DNA of 64,000 bases. Origin: Pseudomonas gingeri. GTDB taxonomy: Bacteria > Pseudomonadota > Gammaproteobacteria > Pseudomonadales > Pseudomonadaceae. The translations under genes and the position numbers were made by a program. A model generated the notes under the pieces. The model worked only from the letters and a program-made list of their open reading frames with translations, was not told where the DNA came from and ran no database searches. Below are positions 27,068 through 38,400 of this stretch, piece by piece; position 1 is the stretch's first letter, and each line of letters begins with the position of its first letter. Location of the stretch: positions 616,099-680,098 of the forward strand of contig NZ_JACAOR010000002.1 of assembly GCF_013386115.1 (NCBI RefSeq). The letters run 5' to 3'.

Positions 27068-27277
27068 GATGCACCTCCGAGCCCCGCAGAATGCCCCGGG
27101 GCGATGGGTCTACGGCAATCCATGGGTATGAGTCTAGGCAGTACGGCGCCAGTCGTCGGTCCGGCTCAAGCACCGTTATCGCTATCGCCGGGCCTGGATA
27201 GTCGACTTGGCGCTAAACGCGGCCGCCGCCCCTCGACTAGACTTCAAGAGGGGGTGACGAACTCGCGGAGCACACCT

Positions 27278-27769
27278 GTGAGCATGACCATCCACCCCAG
27301 TGTGGCGCTGATCCTCCTGGGTATCGCATTCATGCTGGCCGAGACCTTTCTGCCGACCTTCGGCCTGATCGGTTTCGGCGGTCTTGTCACGTTCGTGGTC
27401 GGGCTGCTGATCCTGATCGACAGCCAATGGCCCGGCTACGCGATTCCCCTGCCCTGGATCATTCTGCTGGCGATAAGCGCTGCCCTGTTGCTGGTGGCGC
27501 TGATCGCCGCGGCCGTGAAGGCGCGCCAGCGCCAGGTGGTCAGTGGCGACGCCGGCCTGGAAGGCAGCCTCACCTGCATCACAGCGCTGCAAACCGGCGA
27601 TGTCCATCACGGCCGGGTCTATGGCGGCTGGGTCCAGCTGCAAGGGGAAAACTGGCAGGTACTGAGCCCGACACCGCTGCAGCCCGGACAACGGGTGCGG
27701 GTGATCGCGCGCAAGGGCCTGCTGTTGGAAGTGCAAGCCGCTGACGACCCGCCAAGGCGAGGAGTTTGA
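27278..27769 (+). CDS. NfeD-family membrane protein
   Basis: About 163 residues. Membrane helices ([56 protein letters not shown]) are followed by a C-terminal OB-fold domain ([34 protein letters not shown]). This is the short NfeD form without a ClpP-like protease part. GTG at 27278 is chosen because GGAG lies 7 nt upstream; ATG at 27284 is the alternative. It overlaps the start region of the slipin gene, and NfeD-slipin pairs are conserved membrane-microdomain partners. Confidence 0.9.
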   Translation: MSMTIHPSVALILLGIAFMLAETFLPTFGLIGFGGLVTFVVGLLILIDSQWPGYAIPLPWIILLAISAALLLVALIAAAVKARQRQVVSGDAGLEGSLTCITALQTGDVHHGRVYGGWVQLQGENWQVLSPTPLQPGQRVRVIARKGLLLEVQAADDPPRRGV

Positions 27770-27771
27770 TC

Positions 27772-28533
27772 ATGGTCCTGCAACTGGGTTCCGGGGCGCT
27801 GCTGGTGCTCCTGCTGCTGATGCTGGCGGCCTCGACCTTTCGCATCCTGCGTGAATACGAACGTGGGGTGGTATTCCAGCTCGGGCGCTTCTGGCAGGTC
27901 AAGGGACCGGGGCTGATCCTGCTGATCCCGCTGGTGCAGCAGATGGTCCGGGTGGACCTGCGCACCGTGGTGCTGGATATACCGCCCCAGGATGTGATCA
28001 CCCGCGACAACGTCTCGGTCAAGGTCAACGCGGTGCTGTATTTCCGCGTGCTCGACCCGCAGAAGGCGATTATCCAGGTCGAGGATTTTCTCGCCGCCAC
28101 CAGCCAGCTGGCACAGACGACCTTGCGTGCGGTGCTGGGCAAGCATGAGCTGGATGAACTGCTGGCCGAACGCGAGCGCCTGAACACCGATATCCAGCAC
28201 GTGCTCGATGCGCAGACCGATGCCTGGGGGATCAAGGTGGCGAATGTCGAGATCAAGCACGTCGACCTCAACGAGTCGATGATCCGCGCCATCGCCCGGC
28301 AGGCCGAGGCCGAGCGTGAACGGCGGGCCAAGGTGATCCACGCCGAAGGTGAATTGCAGGCCTCGGAGAAACTCATGCAGGCGGCCGAGATGCTCGGACG
28401 CCAGCCGGGCGCCATGCAACTGCGCTATATGCAGACACTGGGGGCGATTGCCGGGGACAAGACCTCGACCATCGTCTTCCCGTTGCCGATCGAGTTGCTC
28501 AAGGGCATGGCGGATCTGTCGTCGAAATCCTGA
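27772..28533 (+). CDS. Slipin/stomatin-like SPFH-domain protein
   Basis: A 253-residue protein with one N-terminal membrane helix ([16 protein letters not shown]) followed by the SPFH/band-7 domain. Motifs are [40 protein letters not shown] and [16 protein letters not shown]-terminal helical region ([18 protein letters not shown]) supports oligomerisation. ATG at 27772 has GAGGAG seven bases upstream. It forms an operon with nfeD and ends 4 bp from a convergent sulfotransferase gene. Confidence 0.92.
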   Translation: MVLQLGSGALLVLLLLMLAASTFRILREYERGVVFQLGRFWQVKGPGLILLIPLVQQMVRVDLRTVVLDIPPQDVITRDNVSVKVNAVLYFRVLDPQKAIIQVEDFLAATSQLAQTTLRAVLGKHELDELLAERERLNTDIQHVLDAQTDAWGIKVANVEIKHVDLNESMIRAIARQAEAERERRAKVIHAEGELQASEKLMQAAEMLGRQPGAMQLRYMQTLGAIAGDKTSTIVFPLPIELLKGMADLSSKS

Positions 28534-28537
28534 AAGG

Positions 28538-29470
28538 TCAGGGGCAACGCAGGCGTTCCAGCGCCTCATAGGGCGCCTGGGCCCAGGCTGACACCCGCTC
28601 CCGGAGCTGTGCGGAGGCCTCGCGGTGCTTGTCCTGGCTGTCGGGCACAAACACCTGGGCGGGCTGTTTGGCGTGTTGTCCGACCGACGCGAAAACCCGC
28701 TGTCGCTGCCCGGCATCCAGGGCAAACAAATCCGCCAGATGCCCGTCCATGGCCGCCGGCAATTCGCTGTAATTCACCGGCACGCCACCCGACGCCCGGC
28801 AATGCTCCAGCCCCTGCCGGAAAATCCGCCCCAGCCGCCGGGCGATATAGTCTTCCCGCGAGTCGTCCTGCCCCGCGGTATCCAGCGAACTGGCGCCGAT
28901 CATCCCCGGGACCATGTGCATGCCCGCCCGACGCCAATGGGATACGGCGATTTCCAGCGGGTCACGGTATACGAACAGCCAGGGCGTGGCGGGAAAGCAT
29001 TCGCGCAGCAACGGCAGCTCACCGATATTCCAGGCGTCGAGCTTGATCACCAGTTTGCGTTCACCACCACGCCGCAATTGGCCATAGGCCGCCAGCAGGC
29101 CACGCAGCGCTGCCTGTCGCTCTCGCGGCGCGAATGTCCCGCGCAGCAGGGTATCCAGCGCCGGAGGTTCGGAGATGACGATAGCCTCGTCGAGTTGCGC
29201 CAGCATCTGGCCGAGCAAGGTCGAACCGCAACGCGAGGCGTGGTAGATAAAGGCCGTCGGGGCCACTGCCGGGGCACGCCACTCGCTGAGTGCCGCCAGG
29301 GACGTTTCACGACGGAATGCCTGGTTGAACGGCAGGCGTAGCGCGTCGTCCACCGCTTCGCGAAAAAACGGCTGGTCGAGCGGGCGCGCACCGAACCAGC
29401 ACCAGTCCACCCGCCACTCGCCGGCCTGCTGCCAGAGGCGGATCGGCAGCCAGTCCTTCAGGCCATCCAT
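28538..29470 (-). CDS. PAPS-dependent sulfotransferase (second copy)
   Basis: A 310-residue cytoplasmic protein. The 5'-phosphosulfate-binding loop is HASRCGSTLLGQML (residues ~77-90). A PAPS 3'-phosphate-binding-type segment follows (WLFVYRDPLEIAVSHWRRAG). These are the two signatures of the sulfotransferase fold, which moves sulfate from PAPS to a hydroxyl or amine. The acceptor is unknown. It overlaps the Asp/Asn hydroxylase-like gene by 13 bp and is the last gene of the adhesin-TolC-cysC cluster. With the APS kinase encoded two genes upstream, a dedicated sulfation pathway is likely. It is weakly similar at most to the other sulfotransferase in this cluster. Confidence 0.85.
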   Translation of the reverse strand: MDGLKDWLPIRLWQQAGEWRVDWCWFGARPLDQPFFREAVDDALRLPFNQAFRRETSLAALSEWRAPAVAPTAFIYHASRCGSTLLGQMLAQLDEAIVISEPPALDTLLRGTFAPRERQAALRGLLAAYGQLRRGGERKLVIKLDAWNIGELPLLRECFPATPWLFVYRDPLEIAVSHWRRAGMHMVPGMIGASSLDTAGQDDSREDYIARRLGRIFRQGLEHCRASGGVPVNYSELPAAMDGHLADLFALDAGQRQRVFASVGQHAKQPAQVFVPDSQDKHREASAQLRERVSAWAQAPYEALERLRCP

Positions 29471-30222
29471 TGCTGGCTCCAGCGGCTGCGGCCCTGGCGC
29501 ATCGCCGAACGGATATCTTCACGGCCGAAGCGCAGGCCGCGCTCGCCCGCCAATTGCAGGGTACGGGCGATAAAGGCTTCGCTGTCCTCCAGAACCTGCA
29601 AGGCCTGGCATAACGCCGGATCGTTCTCCAGCAAGGTCCGAAACCGCGCCAAATCCGCGGCGGCCCGGCCGATACCCGGCGCCGGCGTCGTCGCCAGGCC
29701 ATTGGCGATCTGCTGCTCCAGCCAGCGGTTGGGACGACAATCGAGCACCAGGTGAATCCGCTCGTCCTCGCCCCAGTTATCGACGCCGTGGGGCCGCGAC
29801 AGATCGAGAAACCAGCACTCACCGGCCTGCATCGGAATACGTTGCCCATCGAGCATGAAGTCCACATCCGGCGGGCTGAGCAGGGGAATGTGCAGTCGTC
29901 GGTCCGCGTCCGGCGCACCGAGGTCGTAGTCGCGATGCTCGTGAATCCGCCCGCCCGGCCCCAGGCGCAGCAACCGCGCCGAACGTATCTCCAGGGGTAG
30001 GTCCAGGGCCGCCGCCCAGGTCGCATCCAGCAACCAGGGCTCGCGCTCGGTCGGCGCACCGGCCCCGGGCGCCAGCTCGCTCAAGGCATCCGCCGCCGAA
30101 ATCAGCGCGACGCCACTCCAGTCACCGTCGTAGTAATCGGCATTGAAGTGGGCTTTCCAGGCCGGTCCGGCGATACGAGAAAGGGCCTGCAGCAGCAGCG
30201 GCAAAGCCACCGCCACAGGCAA
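29458..30222 (-). CDS. Aspartyl/asparaginyl beta-hydroxylase-like dioxygenase
   Basis: About 254 residues. The double-stranded beta-helix iron motif is present: HEHRDYD (94-100), the second histidine in LSRPHGVDNW (H145) and a further histidine in RIHLVLD (H157). This fits Fe(II)/2-oxoglutarate-type Asp/Asn beta-hydroxylases, which modify protein side chains or small molecules. The start is weak: a TTG at 30222, 20 bp after the cysC stop, with nearby GTG codons as alternatives. No signal peptide, so it would act in the cytoplasm. It lies between cysC and a sulfotransferase. A protein or peptide target made by this cluster is an inference. Confidence 0.8.
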   Translation of the reverse strand: MPVAVALPLLLQALSRIAGPAWKAHFNADYYDGDWSGVALISAADALSELAPGAGAPTEREPWLLDATWAAALDLPLEIRSARLLRLGPGGRIHEHRDYDLGAPDADRRLHIPLLSPPDVDFMLDGQRIPMQAGECWFLDLSRPHGVDNWGEDERIHLVLDCRPNRWLEQQIANGLATTPAPGIGRAAADLARFRTLLENDPALCQALQVLEDSEAFIARTLQLAGERGLRFGREDIRSAMRQGRSRWSQQWMA

Positions 30223-30242
30223 ACGGGAAAAGGCCGGCAGGC

Positions 30243-30842
30243 TCAGGGAATCACCCCGGATGACTGCAGGTGGTCCAGCAGTTGCTCGACGCAGGCCGGC
30301 ACCGAAAGAAGCCCGGTATCGAGGATCAGATCAGGTGCGTGCGGCACGTCATAAGGCGCGGAAATCCCGGTGAAACTCGCCAACTCACCGCGCCGGGCGC
30401 GGGCGTAGTGCCCTTTCGGATCGCGCCCTTCGCAGACCTGCAATGACGCGCTGCACCAGACTTCACGATAATCCTCACCCAGGCGCCGGGCGAACAGTTC
30501 ACGCAGATCGGCCTGGGGCGCGATCATCGCCAGGATCACGATCTGGCCGTTGTCCACCAGCAGTCCGGCCAGCTCGCTGGCACGACGGATATTTTCCTGG
30601 CGATCACGCTCGGCAAACCCCAGGTCGCGATTCAAACCGCCACGCAAGACGTCGCCGTCCAGCACCAGGCATTGCAGTCCCCGCTCGAACAGCGCGGCCT
30701 GCAGTGCCTGGGCCACGGTCGACTTGCCCGCCGCCGGCAAGCCGGTCAGCAGGATCGCCGTGCCGCGATGGCCGTTGCGGGCCTCGCGCTGGCCGCGGCT
30801 GATACTCGCCCGCGGCGCCAGCAGGTTACTGTCCTTCGGCAT
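30243..30842 (-). CDS. cysC: Adenylyl-sulfate (APS) kinase
   Basis: A 199-residue protein matching stand-alone CysC, which phosphorylates APS to PAPS with ATP. Visible motifs are Walker A GLPAAGKST (34-42), the LDGDVLRGGLNRDLGF substrate segment with the conserved DGD, the ENIRRASELAGLL helix and a KGHYARARRGE lid region. The end of the gene upstream (tolC-like) overlaps it by 17 bp. It is not next to cysDN, so it probably makes PAPS for the two sulfotransferases of this cluster. Confidence 0.92.
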   Translation of the reverse strand: MPKDSNLLAPRASISRGQREARNGHRGTAILLTGLPAAGKSTVAQALQAALFERGLQCLVLDGDVLRGGLNRDLGFAERDRQENIRRASELAGLLVDNGQIVILAMIAPQADLRELFARRLGEDYREVWCSASLQVCEGRDPKGHYARARRGELASFTGISAPYDVPHAPDLILDTGLLSVPACVEQLLDHLQSSGVIP

Positions 30843-32340
30843 GGGTCACAGGCACGCTGATATTGCCGGCCGCCCACTGCGATTCGCGCGTCGCCATGGC
30901 CCCGGCAATCGACGCCACCTTGGTCGACGAGACTTCCGCCGGCAACGGATCCAGCCCGGCGCTGGCGAAGATCTGGCCGTAGGCGTTGCGCAGGTCGGCA
31001 TAGGCCAGGTCGCGGCGCAGGTCGGCTTGCAGGGTGTTGAGTTCGCCCTGGATCAGGTCCAGTTCACCCAGCCCGGCAGCCTGGTAACGGTTGCGCAGCT
31101 GGCCGACGATCTGCCCGTCGATATTCGACAGTTGCTGGCTGGTCTTGAACTGGCGCAACGCCTCGCGGTAGTTGGCGTTGGCCACATAGAGTTGCGCCAG
31201 CACGGCGATCGACATCGCCTGGCGGCGCGCGGTCGCCACTTCCTCACCGGCCTTGGCCACATCGATGGCCGCCGGAGCGGAAATCACGTTGAACAGGTTC
31301 CAGGTGACCTTGACGCCGTAGTCCGCCCACTTGTCATTGACCAGGAACGAGTTGCTGTCGTAGTGACCGCCGGCCGAGAATTCCAGGCCCGGCAGCAGGC
31401 GCAGCATGGCCTTGCGGGTTTCGGCGGAGCTGATACGGCTCTGGTAGTCCTGCTCGCGCAGTTCCGGACGGCTGGCCAGGGCCTCGTGTTCCAGCTGGGC
31501 CATATCGACCTTGAGTTCCGGAATCGCGTAGTCGTCCGGCGTCGCCAGGGTCAGGTCGGTGCCGAGGGGCAGGTTGATCAGGGTCGCCAGCTCGGTCTTG
31601 GCCAGGGACAGCGCCTTGCGCTGTTCTTCCAACTGGCGGGTCGCCTCGATCAGCGAACGCTGGTAACTCAGGGCCTGGATCGGGTCGCCGATGCGCTGTT
31701 CGCTCATCTTCTGGCTGTTGCCCTGCGCCGCCTCGACCCGCGCCATCAGGCTGTCGATCTGCTTGAGCAGGCGTTCGGCCGCCACTGCCCGCCAATAGGC
31801 CGAGCGCACGTCCTGGACGATGGTGTTGATCACCTTGCGCCGACGTTCCTGGACGATCAGGCGCTGGTCACCCTGCTGCTTGGCGCTGATATAGCTGACG
31901 CCGAAGTCGAGCACGTTCCAGACCATGGTCAGGTCGGCGACACGACGGTCGCGGTCCTGGGAGGTCGAAGGTACCAAGGACGTATCGCCGGTACTCACAC
32001 TCCGGCTACTGGAGGCGCTGACATTGTTACGCCCGACATAACCGGCCGAGAGCGCCATGCGCGGCAGCATGTCGAAGCTGGCGAGGTCCAGCTGGCGCTT
32101 GGCCAGGGCCTCTTCCATGATCTTCAGGCGCCCCTCGAGGTTGTATTTCACCGCACGGGCCATGGCTTCGTGCAGGGTCAGCGGGCCGCTGAGAGGTTCC
32201 TGGTCCTTGTACATGGTCTGCAGATCGGTTTTGGCGCGTTGTTCACTGACACTGCGATCGATCGGCTGGCTGGTGACGGCACAACCGCTGACTACCAGCG
32301 CCAGCAAGCTGACGCTGAACAACTTCTGACTTCTTCTCAT
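30826..32340 (-). CDS. TolC-family outer-membrane export protein
   Basis: A 504-residue outer-membrane factor. The start MRRSQKLFSVSLL is chosen because it begins a signal peptide with a lipobox (LVVSGC); the longer reading opens with TTG. Two OEP halves are visible (GPLTLHEAMARAVKYNLEGR; LASRPELREQDYQSRISSAE). It lies directly downstream of the giant adhesin gene, the usual position for the outer-membrane channel of a type I-like exporter. No ABC ATPase is nearby; candidate partners are the adaptor genes at 42889-47086. Confidence 0.88.
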   Translation of the reverse strand: MRRSQKLFSVSLLALVVSGCAVTSQPIDRSVSEQRAKTDLQTMYKDQEPLSGPLTLHEAMARAVKYNLEGRLKIMEEALAKRQLDLASFDMLPRMALSAGYVGRNNVSASSSRSVSTGDTSLVPSTSQDRDRRVADLTMVWNVLDFGVSYISAKQQGDQRLIVQERRRKVINTIVQDVRSAYWRAVAAERLLKQIDSLMARVEAAQGNSQKMSEQRIGDPIQALSYQRSLIEATRQLEEQRKALSLAKTELATLINLPLGTDLTLATPDDYAIPELKVDMAQLEHEALASRPELREQDYQSRISSAETRKAMLRLLPGLEFSAGGHYDSNSFLVNDKWADYGVKVTWNLFNVISAPAAIDVAKAGEEVATARRQAMSIAVLAQLYVANANYREALRQFKTSQQLSNIDGQIVGQLRNRYQAAGLGELDLIQGELNTLQADLRRDLAYADLRNAYGQIFASAGLDPLPAEVSSTKVASIAGAMATRESQWAAGNISVPVTHAEGQ

Positions 32341-32380
32341 TCCCTGGCACCGCCCCTGACTACCGCTCTCTATTTTTATA

Positions 32381-32401
32381 GGCGCCGACAACGGTCGGCG
32401 C
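32381..32401 (-). other. Intercistronic hairpin between adhesin and tolC-like genes
   Basis: GGCGCCGAC and GTCGGCGC form a strong stem with a 4-nt loop, 18 nt after the adhesin stop region. No T-run follows in the direction of transcription (minus), so it may protect the adhesin mRNA 3' end or cause partial termination before tolC. Confidence 0.5.
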
Positions 32402-32418
32402 AGATCTCAGTTAATTGT

Positions 32419-35400
32419 TCAGGCCGGCATTTCGCTGACGCCGACCTGTTCCAGAGCCCAGGCTAGTTCATGCAGCTGTTTCTGCTCGGAATCTTTGAGC
32501 TGCTGCAATTGCTGGCCGAGGGTCGGCGCACCGAAAATCCCGCGCAGGCCCTGGGACGGATCGCCCAGGCTCTTGCTGCCCTGGCGCTCGAAGGCCTTGA
32601 AGCCCGCGCTGTCGCTGTTCGACTCGCGGTTGAACAACCCTGACAGGGTGCTGCTGCCAAACACCCCGCCATCGCCGCCGCCAAAGCCGAGGAAGCCGCT
32701 GCCACTGCCGTCGCCACCGCTGTCGGTGCTGAACACCTGGGCGATGAAGCTCGGGGCCAGGGCACCGTTCCTGATGAAGATATTGCCGATCGGTGGCAGG
32801 CCACCGCCGACATCGCGCTGTTCGAACAGCGGCGGGAAGCCGATGGGCGAGCCGAGGTTGCCATTCGGTGGACCAAAGACGACCGGTTGCAACGGTACGT
32901 TCGGCAGGTCCGGTGGCGGTGCCGGATCGGTGATCCGGAACTGCGGGTCGCCGCCCAGGGACACCGTGGTGATCCCGTAGTTGTTGGAGTTGGCGTAACC
33001 CGTGCCGGCGTTGCCCGCCAGGTCGGTGACCAGGCTGGTGTCGAGGGTGATGAAATTGCTCGGGTCGGTGATGTTCGCCGTCGGGGTCAGGGTCGCGGTC
33101 CAGGTCTTGCCGCCGTCGCTGGAGGCCAGGTTGGACAGCACACCGTTGGCCACGCTCAGGTCCGACAGGTCGAAACCGGTGACTTTCTCGCTGAAGGTGA
33201 AGGTCACGGTGGTGGTCTGGCCGGCGGTCAGGTTCGGGTTGGCGACCACGATGGTGGCCGTCGGCAGGTCGGCGTCGACCCCGAAGTTGTTGGAGATGGC
33301 GATCCCCGCGCCCGTGTTGCCGGCACCATCGCTGACCAGGCTGGTATCGAGCACGATCAGGTTGGTCGCGTCGGTGACGCCCACGGTCGGGGTCAGGGTC
33401 GCGGTCCAGGTCTTGCCGCCATCGCTGCTGGCCAGGTTGGACAGGGTGCCGTTGGCCACGCTCAGGTCCGACAGATCGAAGCCGCTGACCACCTCGCTGA
33501 AGGTGATGGTCACCGTGGTGGTCTGACCGATGCCGATGTGGTCGTTGGCCACCGAAATGGTCGCGGTCGGCGACTGGGTGTCGACGCTGTAGTTGTTGGA
33601 ACTGGTGGTACCCAGGCCGGTGTTGCCCGAGGCGTTCGCCACGCCGCTGTTATTCAGGACGATAACGTTGCTGGTATCGGTGATATTGCTGGTCGGGGTC
33701 AGTGTCGCCGTCCAGGTAATACCGCCGTCGCCGCTGGTGAGGTTGCTCAAGGTGCCACTGGCCACGCTCAGGTCGGTGGCGTCGAAACCGCTGACCGCTT
33801 CACTGAAGGTGATGGTCACCAATGAAGTCTCGCCGACCTTGAGGGCGTTGTCCGCCACGACGATGGTCGCGGTCGGCCGTACCGTATCGATGGTGAAGTT
33901 GGCCGAGGAGGTGGAGCCGGTGCCAGCGTTGCCCGCCAGGTCCGTGTAGCCGGCGTTGTTCAGGCTGATGAGGTTGGTGGTGTCGTTGATGTTGCTGGTC
34001 GGGGTGAAGGTCGCGGTCCAGGTGATGCCACCATCGCTGCTGGTCAGCGCGCTCAACGTGCCATTGGGCACGGTCAGGTCGCTGTTGTCGAAACCGGTCA
34101 CCGCCTCGCTGAAGGTGATGGTCACCTGCGAGGTTTCGCCCGCCGTGAGCACCGGATCGGCCATCACGATGGTCGCGGTCGGCCGCTGGCTGTCGATGGC
34201 GTAGCTGTTGGATTCGCTGGTTCCGGAACCGCTGTTGCCGGCGATGTCGACCACGCCGGTGTTGTCCAGGACGATGTGATTGTTGTTCTGAGTGATGCCC
34301 GCCACCGGCGTAAGGGTCGCGGTATAGGTGATGTTGTCGCTGGTGCTCAGGTTGCTCAGGGTGCCGTTGTCGGTGGTCAGGTCGGCCAGGCTGAGCCCGG
34401 TCACGGCCTCGCTGAAGGTGATGGTCACCACGGACGTACCGCCGATGCCCAGGTGGTCGGTCGTCACCACGACTGTGGCGGTCGGACGCTGGGTGTCGAT
34501 GGCAAAGTTGTTCGACGCGGAGGAGCCGATGCCGACATTGCCCGAAACCACTGCCTGGACCCCGCTGTTGTCCAGGGTGATCTGGTTGGTGGCGTCGGTG
34601 AGATTGGTGCTCGGCGTGAAGGTGGCGGTCCAGGTGATGCCACCATCGTTGGTGCTCACCGCGCTCAGGGTACCGTTGGTAATGGTCAGGTCGGCATTGC
34701 TGAAGCCGGTGACCGCCTCGTTGAAGGTGATCGTCACCAGGGACGTGCCACCGATATTCAACGCCGGGCTAGCCACCACGATGCTCGCCGTGGGCAGCAC
34801 GGTGTCGATGGTGAAGTTGGCCGAGTTGGTGCTGCCTGTGCCCGCGTTGCCGGCGAGGTCGGCGATACCGGTATTGGCCAGGGTGATGGCGTTGGTCGCG
34901 CTGTTGGTGTTCGTGCCTGGCGTGAAGGTCGCGGTCCAGGTAATGCCGTCGGCGCTGCTCAAGCCGCTCAGGCTGCCATGGCTGGTACTCAGGTCGGCCA
35001 GGGTGAAACCGGTCACCGCTTCGCTGAAGGTGATGGTCACCAGCGAGGTTTCCCCGGCGGTGAGCACCGGATCGGCGACGACGATGGTCGCGGTCGGCCG
35101 CTGGGTGTCGATGCTGTAGTTGTTGGAAACGGTGGAGCCGGTGCCGATATTGCCGCTGGTGTCGCTGTAGGCGGTATTGTCCAGGGTGATGAGGTTGGTG
35201 GTATCGGTCGTGCTCGCGCTCGGGGTGAAGGTCGCGGTCCAGGTGATGCCACCGTCGAGGCTGTTCACCGCGCTCAGCGTGCCGTTGGCGATGCTCAAGT
35301 CGGCGTTGCTGAATCCGACCACGGCTTCCGAGAAGGTAATGGTCACCAGCGAAGTATCGCCGATCTTCAGCGAGTCGTTGGCGATCACCACGGTGGCGGT

Positions 35401-38400
35401 CGGGCGCACGCCATCGATGGCGACGTTGTTGGAGGTGCTGGTGCCGCTGCCGGCGTTGCCCGCCGCATCCTGGACCCCGGTATTGTCCAGGGTGATGTGG
35501 TTGCTCGCGCTGACGATAGCCGCGGTCGGGGTGAAGGTCGCGGTCCAGGTAATGTTGTCGCTGGTGGTCAGGTTGCTCAGGACGCCGTTGCTCACCGTCA
35601 GGTCGGCCAGGGTGAACCCGGTCACCGCTTCGCTGAAGGTGATGGTTACCGGCGAGGTCTGGCCGATGCCCAGGTTGGTGTTGCCGAACACGATGCTCGC
35701 GGTGGGCCGCTGGGTGTCGACGGCGTAGGTGTTGGAGTTGGTGCTGCCGCTGCCGGCGTTGCCCGCTCCATCGCTGATCGCGGTGTTGTTCAGGGTGATG
35801 AAATCACCGCTGTGGCTGACCCCGGCGGTCGGTGTGAGAACTGCCGTCCAGTGGGTGCCATCGACCTGGACCAGGTTGCTCAGGCTGCCGTTGGACGCCG
35901 TCAGGTCGGCCAGACTCAGGTCGTTGACCGTTTCGCTGAAAGTGATGGTCACCTGGGACGAACCGCCGATGTTCAGCGCGGTGTTGGACACAACGATGCT
36001 TGCCGTCGGCCGCACGGTATCGATCACATAGGCGTTGGACGTGCTCGTGCCACTGCCGGCGTTGGTTGCGGTATCGGTATAGAGCGTGTTGTCCAGGGTG
36101 ATGACGTTGCCGCTGCTGTTGTTGCCGGTAGCCGGTGTCAGGGTTGCGGTCCAGTGGATATTGTCGCTGGTACTCAGGTTGCTCAGGGTCCCGTTGGACG
36201 CCGTCATGTCCGACAGGCTGAAACCGCTCACCGCCTCGCTGAAGGTGATGTGCACCTGGGACGAGCCACCGACGTTCAATGCCGGACTGTCGACCTGGAT
36301 GGTCGCAGTCGGGCGCGCGGTGTCGACGGTGTAGCTGTTGGACGCGGTGGTGCCGACGCCGGCCAGACCCAGCGACTGGCTGGTGACACCGGTGTTGTCC
36401 AGGATGATCTGGCCGGAGCTGCTGGCAACGTTCGCGTCAGGGGTGAAGGTCGCGGTCCAGGTCTTGCCACTATCGCTGGTGAGCAAATTGCTGAGGCTGC
36501 CGTTGGCAACCGTCAGGTCGGCCAGGGTGAAACCGTTCACCGCTTCGCTGAAGGTAATGGTTACCTGCGAAGTGCTGCCGATATGCTGGGCAGGGGTCGC
36601 GACCACGATGGTCGCGGTTGGCGCCGGGACATAGGCATTGTCCGACGTACCACCGACATCGTTGAACAGGCCATTGACTGCCGTCGGCTTGTTACCGGCC
36701 GTGCCGGCACTGGCCAGGCCGCCGTTGCCGCTGGCGCCCGAGTTGGCGCTGCCGCCCAGGCTCGCGAAGTTGGCTGCGGTGATCAGCACCGTACCCTTGT
36801 TCCAGATCGCACCGACGCCCAGGCCGCCGTCGCCGCCATTGGCGGTGCTGCCGCTGTTCAGGGAACCGCCACCGCCACCACCGCCGCCGGCACCGATGTT
36901 ACCGGTAATCGCCGAGTTGCCGACGATGGTCAATTTGGCGCCAGTGGCGTTGTAGATACCGCCCGCCGCGCCACCGCCCTTGCCGCCAATGGCGTTCCAG
37001 CCGGCACCGCCACCACCGCCACCGATCGATATTCCGCCGACGGCCGCTGTGCCGCCGGCACTGCCGTTGGAGTAGCCATAGGGGTTGGTCGAGCCGGCGC
37101 CGGCGCTGCCCGAGCCGCCCTTGCCGCCCATCACCACCAGGTTATAACCGCCTCCCGTGCCGCCCTGGTTGGCCGAGCCAGCGCTGCCGGCATAGTTGCC
37201 AGTGCCGCTGCCGGTGCTGCCGCCATGCCCGCCGATGCCGTTGCCCAATGCACCGCCGCCACCACCGGCGCCACCGACCGCGCCACCGGTGACACCGCCA
37301 CCGCCACCGCCGCCCGAGGCCGCGTTCGCCGTCACGCTGACATTCTTCAGCGTCAGGTCGCCGAAGTTGCTGATCCCCGCCCCCAGCGAATTGGCCGCGC
37401 TGGTGCCGCTGCCGCCATTGCCGCCGTTTCCGGCGATCAGGCCGCGGGTGATCACAAGGCCGTCGAAGGTCACGGTGGTGCCGCTGTTGACCTGGATCAC
37501 ACTGGTCCTGTACTGCCCGTCCAGGGTCACATCGGCGGCGCCGTCATTGTTCAGGTCACCGTCGAGGGTGATGTTCTTGGTGACCACCAGCTGACTGTTC
37601 AGCACCACGGTCATGGCGCTGTTGAAGGTGACGATATCGCCGTTCTGCGACGACGCCAGCGCAGCGCGCAGGGAGCCGACGCCCGAATCGTTGCCGTTGG
37701 TCGCGGTCCAGGTCGCCAGGCCCCACTGGTAGGCGGACATGGATTGCTGCGACAGCACATTGACACTTTCGATGCTGCCGGTGGCAATCTCCAGGGTCCA
37801 GTCGCCGCCGACCCCGGTACGATTGGTCGAGGCCGCGACATCGCGCCCGGTGAGTTCGGCCAGGGAGTCGACGAAACTGACGCCGCGCTGCCCTTCGGCC
37901 GTGTAGCAGGCATAGATCAGGATATCGCCGCCGGCATTCATGTCCTTGCCGATTTCGGCCAGCACATCGGCCCGGGCCGCGACGTTGTCGGCCGACAGGT
38001 AGGTGTTGCCCAGCCACAGGTCGCCGGCATTGCCATGGGCGATCAGTTGCACGGAACTCACACCCTGGTGGGTATCCAGGTAATCGGCGATCTGTTGCAG
38101 GCCGTCCTTGCTGCCGTCGAGCATCACCACCTGAGTACCGGGGGCGATGCCCTTGAGCAGGCTGTCGAAGTCCTTGACGCGCGAGTCGACGAACACCACG
38201 GTCTGGCCGGGAACGGCAGCAGGCGCGGGCGTCGGGGTGGCATCCGCCTGGGCGTGGGTGTCCTTGCTGGCCGGCGCCTGGTCAGCGGTCGGCGCCTTGG
38301 CCGCGTCCGCCGTCGGATGACTGTCCGCCGCCGTAGCCACGGTGGCCGCGACCGCGCCGTCGAACAGCATGCGCGGCTCCAGCGACATGATCATGGGTGT

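Noticed and set aside
32463..38017. Long reading frames antisense to the adhesin gene, including a >1,400-residue one on the + strand
   Set aside because: They are by-products of high-GC, repetitive codon structure; the minus-strand frame has recognisable domains (LEPR, DUF4347, Ig repeats) and the antisense translations do not.
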